From Tubulanus polymorphus (taxonomy: Eukaryota; Nemertea; Palaeonemertea; Tubulaniformes; Tubulanidae): a stretch of 64,000 nucleotides of DNA. The stretch lies in contig NC_134027.1 of the NCBI RefSeq assembly GCF_964204645.1, forward strand, positions 15,986,485 through 16,050,484, written 5' to 3'. The notes beneath the pieces were generated by a model. That model saw only the letters and a program-made list of their open reading frames with translations, did no database searches and was not told where the DNA came from. Both the position numbers and the translations under genes were made by a program. This document shows positions 33,401 to 42,861 of this stretch, piece by piece; positions within the stretch are counted from its first letter, which is position 1, and each line of letters opens with the position of its first letter.

Positions 33401-33830
33401 CCGCATTTATAATTCGTAGCATTCGGATGGCCAGGGAACATATCTCTGAATAGCTGCCCAGCCTTATCGGAAACTGCGAGAGGTAAACTGTTCATAACCA
33501 CAAAGACTGTGAATAATGTCTCGGCCTTGATCAAACTTTCTTTCTCCTGGGAAGTACTAAAAAACTTCGTGATTTTTTCCACATTAGCGGCTGACTTGTG
33601 TTTTGTTGTGGAATAATGTTTTTTTTCAATATCATTAAGGCCACCATGCGATATGCTGATATGCGAACCACATCTATCACAGTATGCGTAATAATGGCCT
33701 AGCGAACTAGGTTTAATAAAAGAATATTTCTGAGAATATTCGTTCTTAAACCTCTGCTTCGTTTTACTAGATTCATTTTCATTGGTTTTTTCGGAGGCTC
33801 ACGACCGGAGATTGGTGCGGTTTCTGACAT
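30440..33830 (-). mobile_element. hAT transposon, one terminus visible
   Basis: CAGGGCTGCCAACCTTTC at 30440 is a typical hAT terminus and lies downstream of the transposase gene on the minus strand. A ~77-bp direct duplication at about 30640-30780 (AAATAAAAAATAAGCAAG type) lies in the 3' part. I do not find the second terminus; its expected place beyond 33830 is occupied by a tandem repeat, so the 5' end is probably lost. Confidence 0.6.
31249..33830 (-). pseudogene. hAT-family transposase, five exons, disabled
   Basis: Exons on the minus strand are 33830-32965, 32719-32348, 32220-32060, 31851-31668 and 31557-31249, all with GT/AG borders (donors GTAACT, GTAAGC, GTATTT, GTAATA). Exon 1 holds a BED-type finger (CDRCGS...HYSTTKHKSA) and ATNYKCGRTKTTHI with FVLGVDGSTY, the first acidic region. 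Exon 2 has the HVATRWLSMGPAL stretch. The last exon ends in the dimerisation motif NAGCERI followed by TAA. Damage: a one-base shift near 33775 and an in-frame TAG near 33199. It would cut and paste hAT DNA. The intron-exon structure is intact, so loss is recent or partial. Confidence 0.75.
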
Positions 33831-33841
33831 TTTTCATACTT

Positions 33842-34340
33842 TACTATCGTTTTTCTGACTATTTCCGGATCGTTCCAGAATAAATTAGAATTGCTTTTCC
33901 AGAAATTTCCGGATCTATCCAGAAAGCTGATCTCGTAACGGCACGGGGGGGGGGGGGGGATGCCGCGGAATTCCGGAAAATCGGAATTATTTTTCCAGAA
34001 ATTTCCGGATCGTTCCAGAATAAATTAGAATTGCTTTTCCAGAAATTTCCGGATCTTCCCAGAAAGCTGAACGGCACGGAGGGGGGGGGCGGTGTACCGC
34101 GGAATTCCGGAAAAATCAGAATTATTTTTCCAGAAATTTCCGGATCGTTCCAGAATAAATTAGAATTGCTTTTCCAGAAATTTCCGGATCTATCCAGAAA
34201 GCTGATCGGCACGGAGGGGGTACCGCGGAATTCCGGAAAAATCAGAATTATTTTTCCAGAAATTTCCGGATCGTTCCAGAATAAATTAGAATTGCTTTTC
34301 CAGAAATTTCCGGATCGTTCCAGAATAAATGGTCACCTGG
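33842..34340. repeat. Tandem repeat with TTTCCAGAAATTTCCGG words
   Basis: About three and a half copies of a ~120-bp unit containing TTTTTCCAGAAATTTCCGG twice, GAATAAATTAGAATTGC, a G-run (12-14 G near 33945) and CCGCGGAATTCCGG. Open frames on both strands through it are periodic artefacts. Confidence 0.85.
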
Positions 34341-34387
34341 ATACCATAACAAAGTTTTACCGTTTTGTGTGAATATAAATTGATAAA

Positions 34388-35339
34388 ATGGCGTTTTATT
34401 TACGTCTCGGAGAACTGTGTTCTTTTTTGAAAGCATCAGAGCTTTTCCCTAAATGTATGCCAAATCGATGGAAGCATTTTTGTACATATCTTGGAGCTTC
34501 TGAGGACATTTCAAACGATGAGACGAATAGTACGTATATAATGGTAGGAAACAGTAGTCGCTTTTCATCTGTTAGGACATTCGAAAAAAAATGAAATGTG
34601 CTGCCGTGATCTTTATGGGGTCATTAGTCAACAATATCCGGATATACTTAGGATGGAGACTATTCACAAAGATATAATTTATGGGACTGTGTCATCCAGA
34701 AGAGATGGTTTTAAACCAATCGTGCTAATGCCGCCGTTACAGATGTGTTTGTTTTGCGATCGAAAAATAACTTTGAGAAATGAACCGTCTTTTCCACATG
34801 TATTTACGAAAACCGGAGTTCACATAGCGGCTTCGTTTTCTGGAGAATGTAGGCATTGTGTGAACAAGAAGCTTTTATATCACCCGCAATATTTCACAAT
34901 GAATGGAATGAAGGACGAGCGTTATTATTATGAAAATCCAAACGAAACCTATTTTCTATCAACATCTCAAACCGCGTTTTCAATTGATTATCTTGAACAT
35001 GTTTCCGTCTCGATAAATCATTTCGGGACCTCTTTCAAAGCGCTCGCGGACGCCTACAACGAAGAACACGAAAATGCGAACAAAACAAGACTGCACTGTT
35101 CATCGGTCTTTTCGCGTACTCCTACAAGTGATGGTCAAGATGATGCGATAAATTGGTACCTGAATGAACTCAGACTCGAAGAAGCGTGGTTTTTGTACAG
35201 AATAACTAGGGAATCAAAACTGAACTACCCAAACCTGAAGACGCCAATATCAAATTTCAAATACTTAAAGAATGGACACATCTGCAATTTGCAAACAAGC
35301 GTGGCCGGAGAGTCTTTGAAAATTGTTCCTCAATGTTGA
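34388..35339 (+). pseudogene. Probable KDZ-type transposon gene, 5' part
   Basis: Two open frames (34388-34594, 34596-35339) join if one base is gained or lost in the A-run at 34583-34592. The longer one has a cysteine cluster (CLFCDRKITL ... CRHCVNKKLLYHP), then YYENPNETYFLSTSQTAFSI and SFKALADAYNEE. This combination resembles the cysteine-cluster region that precedes the transposase domain in Kyakuja/Dileera/Zisupton (KDZ) elements. The transposase domain itself is not in the window. A further matching exon lies at 37855-38076. The identification rests on recalled family features only. Confidence 0.45.
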
Positions 35340-35439
35340 CAAGAAAGATATAGGCTACTGATATCATGCTACATTTCACATTGAGTCCATGTTAACATTA
35401 CATATACTTATAAGAAACCCACATAACAGAAACGAACTA

Positions 35440-37740
35440 GGATTCTAACCATCTAAACCCTAACCTAATAAGCTATGGTACTCTCAAGCATAAACACCCA
35501 CCAAAATAAACCTAACCGTAACTCTCTAAACACTAAACCCTCTAAATTCTCTCTAAAACCTTATCCCTAAACCCCCATTGAAACCTAACCCGCTAAACAC
35601 TAAACCCTAACCCCCTAAACCCTAACCCTCTGAACACTAAAACCCGCTAAAATCTAACTCTCTAATCCCTGAACACTAAACCCTAGCCCCCTAAGCCCTA
35701 GCCCCCTAAACCCTAACCCTCTAAAACCTAACCCCGTAAACCCTAAACCCAAACCCTCTAAAACCTAACCCTATAAACACTAAACCCTAACCCTCTAAAT
35801 ACTAAACCTCTAAAACCTAACCCTATAAACACTAAACCCTAAGCACTTAACCCCGTAAACCCTTACCCTCTAAACACTAAACACTAACCCCCTACACACT
35901 AACCCCTAAACCTTAACCCTCTAATCACTCAACCCTAACCCTCTAAACACTAAACCCTAGCCCCCTAAACCCTAACCCTCTAAAACCTAAACCTCTAAAC
36001 ACTAAACCCTAACCCTCTTAACACTAAACCCTAGTCCCCTAAACCTTAGGCCCCTAAACCCTAACCCTCTAAAACCTAAACCCCTAACCCCGTAAACCCT
36101 AACCCTCTAGAACCTAACCCCGGAAACCCTAAACCCTCTAAAACCTAACCCTATAAACACTAAACCCTAACCCTCTAAACACTAAACCCTCTAAATTCTC
36201 TCTAAAACCTTATCCCTAAACCCCCATTGAAACCTAACCCGCTAAACACTAAACCCTAACCATCTAAAACCTTAACCCTAACCCTCTAATCACTAAACCC
36301 TAACCCTCTAAACACTAAACCCTAGCCTCTAAACCCTAACCCTCTAAAACCTAAACCTCTAAACACTAAACCCTAACCCTCTAATCACTAAACCCTAACC
36401 CTCTAAAACCTAAACCCCTAACCCCGTAAACCCTAAACCCTAACCCTCTAAAACCTAACCCTGTAAACCCTAAACCCTCTAAAACCTAACCCTATAAACA
36501 CTAAACCCTAACCCTCTAAACACTAAACCCTCTAAATTCTCTCTAAAACCTTATCCCTAAACCCCCATTGAAACCTAACCCGCTAAACACTAAACCCTAA
36601 CCCCCTAAACCCTAACCCTCTGAACACTAAAACCCGCTAAAATCTAACTCTCTAATCCCTGAACACTAAACCCTAGCCCCCTAAGCCCTAGCCCCCAAAA
36701 CCCTAACCCTCTAATCACTAAACCCTAACCCTAACCCCGTAAACCCTAACCCTCTAAAACCTAACCCCGTAAACCCTAACCCTCTAAACCCTATAAACAC
36801 TAAACCTCTAAACACTAAACCCTAACCCTCTAATCACTAAAACCTAACCCTCTAAACACTAAACCCTAGCCCCCTAAAACCAAACCCTCTAAAACCTAAA
36901 CCTCTAAACACTAAACCCTAACCTCTAATCATTCAACCCTAACCCTCTAAACACTAAATCCTAGCCCCCAAAACCCTAACCCTCTTAAACCTAAACCTCT
37001 AAACACTAAACCCTAACTCTCTAAACACTTACCCTCTGAACACTAAACCCTAACCCTCTTAACACTAAACCCTAGCCCCCTAAACCCTAACCCCTCTAAA
37101 ACCTAACCCCGTAAACCCTAAACCCAAACCCTCTAAAACCTAACCCTATAAACACTAAACCCTAACCCTCTAAACACTAAACCCTAACCCTCTAAACACT
37201 AAACCCTAGCCCCCTAAACCCTACCCCTCTAAAACCTAAACCTCTAAACACTAAACCCTAGCCCCCTAAACCCTAACCCTCTAAAACCTAAACCTCTAAA
37301 CACTAAACCCTAACCCTCTAAACACTAACCCTCTGAACACTAACCCTCTTAACACTAAACCCTAACCCCCTAAACCCTAGCCCCCTAAACCCTAACCCCC
37401 TAACCCCGTAAACCCTAAACCCTAAAAACCACTAAACCCTAACCCTCTAACTCTCTAAACCCTGAACCCTCTAATTTCTCTCTAACCCTTTGAACACTAA
37501 ACCCCCTAAACCCTAACCCTCTTAACCCTAACCCTCTAAACACTAAACCCTAACCCCCTAAACCCTAACCCCTAAACCCTAACCCTCTAAAACCTAAACA
37601 CTAAACCCCTGAACACTCTAAACCCAAACCCTTTAAAACCTAAATCTATAAAATTTAACCCTTTAAAAACTAAACCCTAACCCCGTAAACCCTAACCATA
37701 TGAAACCTAACGCTCTAAACCCCCAAACACCACTCCTCTA
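35440..37740 (+). repeat. Degenerate telomere-like array, 2.3 kb
   Basis: Irregular repetition of CCCTAA and variants (CTAAACCCTAACCCTCTAAA, CACTAAACCC, CCCCGTAAACCC). Higher-order blocks recur: the segment around TCTAAATTCTCTCTAAAACC appears at about 35545, 36190 and 36530, and a segment with CCCTGAACACTAAACCCTAG at about 35665 and 36655. It lies between two exons of the probable KDZ gene, so it is an interstitial array and not a chromosome end. Confidence 0.92.
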
Positions 37741-37854
37741 ATATAATGGGAAATAAATAGTTCGTTGCTTTGTTTATATAGAATCGCAGACAATAACGCG
37801 ATTCTTTGCGATCTAATTTTAAAATAAGCTTAGCAGTCCGGTACTCGTTATATT

Positions 37855-38076
37855 AAAGGTATTTGAAGAAAAAGAACGAAAGTGGATTAAACATGTGTGC
37901 GAAACGAAGGGGTGTAGGGAGGGGTACGTCACTATCGATGGCAATGAAAAGCTTCATCGGGCAATGTGTGCAGCGGATAGCCAAGTACATTTTGACGATA
38001 CAAACTCAATCAGAACAATCATAACATGTCAGAATGACCCTTCATATGGCGGGAAACACAAACCCTCGTCAAGGTA
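37855..38076 (+). CDS. Internal exon of probable KDZ-type gene
   Basis: The frame VFEEKERKWIKHVCETKGC, then EGYVTIDGNEKLHRAMCAA and NDPSYGGKHKP, ends at AAG followed by GTAGGT, a good splice donor; an acceptor-like TATATTAAAG precedes 37855. The GC..G...IDGN.K..R..C pattern is typical of the cysteine-cluster part of KDZ transposon proteins, matching the gene piece at 34388. The two pieces are separated by the telomere-like array, which would lie in an intron. Confidence 0.45.
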
Positions 38077-38094
38077 GGTGTCAGCTCTGATCAC

Positions 38095-38918
38095 TTCAAC
38101 CTAACCCTAACCCGAAGACCAAAGACCGCGAACTGCGACACATCAAAAGCCAAGCTCTACGGCACCACGCCGAACGAGATCTACGAGAACAACAACGGGC
38201 CGACGAACCGCCGAAAAAGCGTTTACCGCTTATCTTACCTCACTCCGAAGCCAACCGAACCCTAGCCCGTAACATCCGAACCAGATTTACGGAACTGGCT
38301 ACGGCCACCGGCCGGTCTGACGAGGTAACCACGGTTACCGCCTACACCAAGCACAAGAGTCTCAAAGATCTCCTAACTTCGTCGCAGCTCAAACCCACGG
38401 AGCCACCCCCTCCCCGAGTCCCCTCTTCACCGCATCGTAACAGAAATACTTCCGTTGTTTCCAATTCTTCTATTTCCAGGTCTACTCAAAGAACTCCGTC
38501 AACCCGACGTCGAGGCACCGAGAAATGCAGAACACCGAGATGTCGTACGTGTCCACTCGTCCGAGAAACAACCGTTTGCCGCAGCCACAACAAAATGCAC
38601 GCGATCCGCAGCACAATTAATTGCGCGACCCGTGAAATTGTATACTGCATCGAATGCACCAAGTGCAACATGCTGTACGTCGGCCAAACCGGAATGTCTC
38701 TACGAGAACGCGTCACTCATCACGTCTCACGCATCAGAACGAAGAATTCGACTCCAGTCTCGGACCACTTCAACCAAGTCGACCACACCCGCGAACACTT
38801 TCGGGTGTACGGTCTCCAACACCTACCAGGCTCCACGAGACCGATCCGCGAAGCAGCCGAACAAGACTGGATACGACGACTCGACACGAACACGCCCCGA
38901 GGCATGAACGTCCCGTAG
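38095..38918 (+). mobile_element. Penelope-like element, C-terminal part with GIY-YIG nuclease
   Basis: An open frame of about 275 codons without ATG at its start. It begins right after CCTAACCCTAACCC. The N-terminal part has a linker typical of the element class (TAYTKHKSLKDLLTSSQL). Then follow CRTPRCRTC and a GIY-YIG endonuclease (EIVYCIECTKCNMLYVGQTG, then SLRERVTHH, EQDWIRRLDT and PRGMNVP before TAG). The reverse transcriptase domain is missing, so this is a 5'-truncated copy. It ends about 100 bases before a second telomeric motif (CTAACCCTAACCCT at 39034). Confidence 0.78.
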
Positions 38919-38993
38919 ACCGCCTCACTACAACAATTAACTCTCACTACTTTTTTACAGGGATAACCCGCTGCCCGTGCACTAGTGGGGTCT

Positions 38994-39010
38994 CCAAACC
39001 TTCGGTTTGG
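38994..39010. repeat. Small hairpin downstream of the Penelope-like fragment
   Basis: CCAAACC TTC GGTTTGG, a 7-bp perfect stem. It lies in the 3' tail of the retroelement copy and may be part of its 3' structure. Confidence 0.4.
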
Positions 39011-39239
39011 TCCCCTAACCTCTATCTCTAAACCTAACCCTAACCCTGGTCATTTGGTATTTTTGGTATTTTTCTACGTGACGTGTTGAGCGCTCTAGCC
39101 AACGGTTTTCTGCGCAAATTTTATCTTAAAATAGAGTTTCGGGTTTTTTCTAATGGGTAAACGCATTTTTTTGCGCGAGAATTGATTTTTTCTGAGTCTT
39201 TTGTTTTTTTTAAAAAACATGTCATTTTTTGTCCCAAAA

Positions 39240-40140
39240 GTGATTTCCGACGTGATTGTGATATGAGACGTGATTGAGTGATTATCGACGTGATTCATAT
39301 GTGATTATCGACGTGATTCATGTGATTATCGACGTGATTCATATGTGATTAGCAATGTGACTAGTGATAATTACCGTGATCATTTATTTGATCATTCTTT
39401 CATTCATTCGAAAGTATTCGAACATGGTGTTCCGATGAGTCTATTCACAAGTTATTATTTGTAATTAACGGGCGGTTTTGTTATGACAATTGACCTCACT
39501 CGACGTCATCCTCAATATCTCTTTCGGTCATTTCTTGTCCGGAGATGATTTTGAAGACCATGTCGCTCATCTTAGCCCCTGTTTACTTTTGGTCGAAGGA
39601 GAACTGACTTTCCCGGCATATTTTCCTATTTTCATATAGTAATGATATTTGGGATCTCCCGGAAATAGCGAATTTGAGGTTTGGCCTGTAAGTGTTTGTC
39701 TAATCGTTCGAATACGTTGAAGCAGTACCTAACCGGACAGCACTTTTTGTGAGTATTTGAAACTTTTTTTGGTTTGGATGCCACTTGGCTTGACTGTCTG
39801 ACATCATTGGCATAGTGTTCGGGTTAGATGTAGAGGCGACGACTTCTCGAACAGAATCATATTGCTATCTAATAGATAAAGAAATGAGCCAGGGTATTTG
39901 GCGCCGATCGCTGGGCCCACATTTTGAACCGAATTTATTCTGACAAACATACTGTGATTGGAGACGTGACTGTCATTTCAGAAGTGATCTGAATTCGAAT
40001 CATGAACTGGTGAAATATCTGTGATTTCAGACGTGATCTGAATTCGAATCATGGACTTGATTCACACGAGTCTATGATTTGGGATGATGATTTGAGATGA
40101 TGATTCAGGACGTGAATGATCTGGTACGTGATTCAAAGTT
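39240..40140. repeat. Scattered GACGTGATT repeats
   Basis: At 39247-39345 the unit GACGTGATTCATATGTGATT repeats about five times. Isolated copies occur near 39990, 40030 and 40110. The complement, AATCACGTC, is the dominant repeat word at 49.8-57.0 kb. No gene recognised in 39400-40140. Confidence 0.7.
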
Positions 40141-40143
40141 CGA

Positions 40144-40337
40144 GTCATTTTTGGAACTATTCATTTTTCAACTTGGAAACACAATTCTGCTGCTGCTAAG
40201 CCACTGTAACATTGGTGATTTGACAAGACTTTACACGATTTGGCCCTGCCGGGCTGGACCACTATGTCTTGACAATCTCAGGGCCGTTGTGGCCTAGCGC
40301 TAGCGTCGCATCCACGCTTCCTAAAACAAGAAACAGT
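40144..40337 (+). repeat. Direct repeat, left copy
   Basis: Matches 47081-47274 in the same orientation with about 10% mismatches, from GTCATTTTTGGAACTATTCA to CCTAAAACAAGAAACAG. The inner part GGCCTAGCGCTAGCG resembles a tRNA-type A box, so it could be a SINE-like unit. A shorter inverse copy lies near 46870. Confidence 0.7.
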
Positions 40338-40379
40338 TTACTGGTGGATCATGTTGGTACACACTGACCAGAATCCATC

Positions 40380-40478
40380 ACTTGTTGTCCAGGCATTTTG
40401 TGTCGTGATTTGAAATGATATACATACCTTTTATAAAAACATGGTGAGGAAACTTTTTGTACCCAGAAAATCTAACCA
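40380..40478 (+). repeat. Left terminal inverted repeat of unknown element
   Basis: ACTTGTTGTCCAGGCATTTTG ... GGTGAGGAAACTTTTTGTAC ... TCTAACCA matches 47420-47506 in inverse orientation, apart from an 11-base insertion. These repeats bound the three-gene block. No target duplication found. Confidence 0.65.
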
Positions 40479-40696
40479 AGTTGTACAATGCAGCACAATA
40501 CAACTAACTTCTGTCTGTCTAACCATAAATTTTGTCTGCGTACCCGAAAAACTCATTGTATACAATGAAACACAAAAGAACAAAAATACAAGCCATGTTT
40601 TGTTGTAGAATGCATATATAATTTAATAATTGAATACAATCTCATATTACATAGCTTTCACATGGATCAATTTTGAAATCATACATTTGTTACATT

Positions 40697-42508
40697 TTAC
40701 AAATCATAAAACTTGACTCTAGATACAATTTCTTGCTTACAAACAGGACATTTGTCCAACTTGAGAATACACTGGTCACACGAAGTTACGTGACCGCACG
40801 AGTTGACAATGTTTCTAGCGGCCATTGTGCAACACACACACAAAAGTCTAGATTCCAATTGTTCTTTGGATAACTTTCCCAAATCAGAGCTAATGTCTTT
40901 GGGAGAAATCTTAGTATTCATATTGGCCTTGTGCATCTTTTGCTTACCAAATTCTTCGTGATAATGCTTTCTCTTTCGCGCTTCTTCAGAGTTAGTCGCA
41001 TTGCTGCTGCTGCTGCTACCAGTAGTTGGTTGGGTAATAGTGTTTGTTCTTGAGCGAGTAGCTACACCACTAGCAGCAGAGATGGGTCGTCTAGGAGTAA
41101 CAGTGCGTTGAGACGTTGAGACGTCTGATGATGTTGTTGAGGGTACGAACGTAAATCCAGAGGAAGATGTAGCAGGAGATGTAAATCCATAACTGTTCAT
41201 AGCGTTCAACAACGTGTCTGCGCCTGGCAAAGTAGCAGTTACGTTTACCAGAGTACGTGCGCTCGTGGAACCACTAGAAGTCATGGGTATATTATTACTA
41301 CTATTATTGTCTCTAGATGTCGACACTGAAGATGATGGGTTTGTGGTACCAGCAGCTTTGGTAGTTAGTGTAGCTGTTCTCCGTGGAGTAACACGTCGGC
41401 GGCGTCTCGGTGGTATCAGGTCGGGTAACTCATCACTGAATGGATCAATCGAGTGGTCAGAACTAACCAACGAGTTATCCTCTCCTTCTTCTTCGATGCC
41501 GGATTGCGTCAAGTTGATGTATATGTCCGCCTCAGAATCTCTCTCCGATTCAGAATCGCTCTCCGATTCAGAATCGCTCTCTGACACATGGTATCTGTTC
41601 CTTTCACGTTCCTCCTGATCTCTTATCTCAAGTTCCTCGCGCTCTATCCTTTCACGATCTCTCCTTTCGCATTCTTCGCGGTGTCTCCTCTCGGCAAGTG
41701 ATTGCGCTTGACGTCTAATGCGATTAATGCGATTCTCGTTAATTTCAACTTCGGTAAAGTTCAACATTTGCGTAACCAAAGTTTTCATTTTTCTATCATT
41801 AATGTGATTTTGGATAGCCAAGATTACCTTTTTCATAAAGTTCACGTTGCAGTAGCGAGAATGGATCAGTTGGGTATTCAAGCGATGTCGTTCACGCGCT
41901 TTGTCGCAAGTTACCATTTTTCGAATCACGTGTTTAAATGTTTGTGCCTGACTACTGGTATTTTTCACAAAATCATCATAGAATCCACAGCAAAGCGCAA
42001 ATGCAAGTTGAACTTCCTTCTTTGTCGATATGCGTGATATGCGTTCAGCAATCGCAGACAGTTTATTGTAATAGTTTTCTGTCCATTTCGTATCCACGTC
42101 GGCAGATTCGTTTTCATAGTCCAGATAAATGGTTGACATCGGGTGTAGATAGTCTGGTGCGGTTATCGATTCGGTAAACTCAATGAACGAAGAATTTGAC
42201 ATTATGTCTTCTTTGTAGTTGCCACATTTGGCTTTTGCTTGTTTCACTAGCAGTTGTGCCACGTTATTTGCCATATCCTGACATATTTCAACCACTTTGC
42301 TGTATGTATACGTTCCTTTACGAACCATAGCAGAAATAATATCCGTAAGATTAGAAGTCATTTGCAAGTTTAGGTTGCAATGTGTTAAAAACAAAAAGTT
42401 CAAGTGACTATCCACATTGGGAGCAATGTTTTCGTAGAGGATGATAGTAGCAGCGGCATCAAATCTGCTGTTCTTGGCCTCTTCGGGCAGTTGAGAGATA
42501 AGATCCAT
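40697..42508 (-). CDS. 603-residue RING-finger protein
   Basis: Intact single frame. Residues 1-250 form an unrecognised, probably helical domain. About 255-305 is an R/E-rich coiled-coil region. About 310-330 is an SDSESESDSES acidic repeat. A basic RRRRR stretch and a long Ser/Thr-rich linker follow. The C-terminal ~45 residues are a C3HC4 RING of the IAP type (CVCCTMAARNIVNSCGH ... CDQC ... CPVC), suggesting E3 ubiquitin-ligase activity. No BIR domain is visible in this protein; one occurs at 60896. It is intronless and divergent from the gene at 42862, with a 353-base shared upstream region. Confidence 0.7.
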   Translation of the reverse strand: MDLISQLPEEAKNSRFDAAATIILYENIAPNVDSHLNFLFLTHCNLNLQMTSNLTDIISAMVRKGTYTYSKVVEICQDMANNVAQLLVKQAKAKCGNYKEDIMSNSSFIEFTESITAPDYLHPMSTIYLDYENESADVDTKWTENYYNKLSAIAERISRISTKKEVQLAFALCCGFYDDFVKNTSSQAQTFKHVIRKMVTCDKARERHRLNTQLIHSRYCNVNFMKKVILAIQNHINDRKMKTLVTQMLNFTEVEINENRINRIRRQAQSLAERRHREECERRDRERIEREELEIRDQEERERNRYHVSESDSESESDSESERDSEADIYINLTQSGIEEEGEDNSLVSSDHSIDPFSDELPDLIPPRRRRRVTPRRTATLTTKAAGTTNPSSSVSTSRDNNSSNNIPMTSSGSTSARTLVNVTATLPGADTLLNAMNSYGFTSPATSSSGFTFVPSTTSSDVSTSQRTVTPRRPISAASGVATRSRTNTITQPTTGSSSSSNATNSEEARKRKHYHEEFGKQKMHKANMNTKISPKDISSDLGKLSKEQLESRLLCVCCTMAARNIVNSCGHVTSCDQCILKLDKCPVCKQEIVSRVKFYDL

Positions 42509-42861
42509 TTTGTGTTTTTTTTCAGTTTATTCTGATTTAGCTTGACTTTGACAGGTCAAGGGGTAACAGTTGAATGATTTGGTTAGGTACTGGCGAGTGA
42601 CTTTTAGCTCTAAAACCACTTTTATACCTAACTTTAAATTTTCGGACTCTAGTGAGGAAAAATCCTAACAATTCTGAACTTGTATATCAGGTACGCTTTT
42701 TTGGGTATAAATGAAGTGTTAGGATTTTTTATGTTAGAAAAAATTGTGTCCATGTGTTTATAGTGATATCATGGTGAGGTAAAAATTTGTATTTTGTACC
42801 CTAGAGAAATTATTACAATAAAGTATTGACTTTACTTGTTTTTGTTGTGGGTGTTCATATC
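42509..42861. promoter_or_regulatory. Divergent intergenic region with inverted repeat
   Basis: AAAAATCCTAAC (42658-42669) and GTTAGGATTTTT (42718-42729) form a 12-bp inverted repeat around TTGGGTATAAATG. GTGAGGAAAAA and GGTGAGGTAAAA words resemble the terminal repeat of the block. It probably holds the promoters for both flanking genes. Confidence 0.4.

Noticed and set aside
35440-37740. Functional telomere or chromosome end
   Set aside because: The array is degenerate, has unique sequence on both sides and does not consist of regular CCCTAA units.
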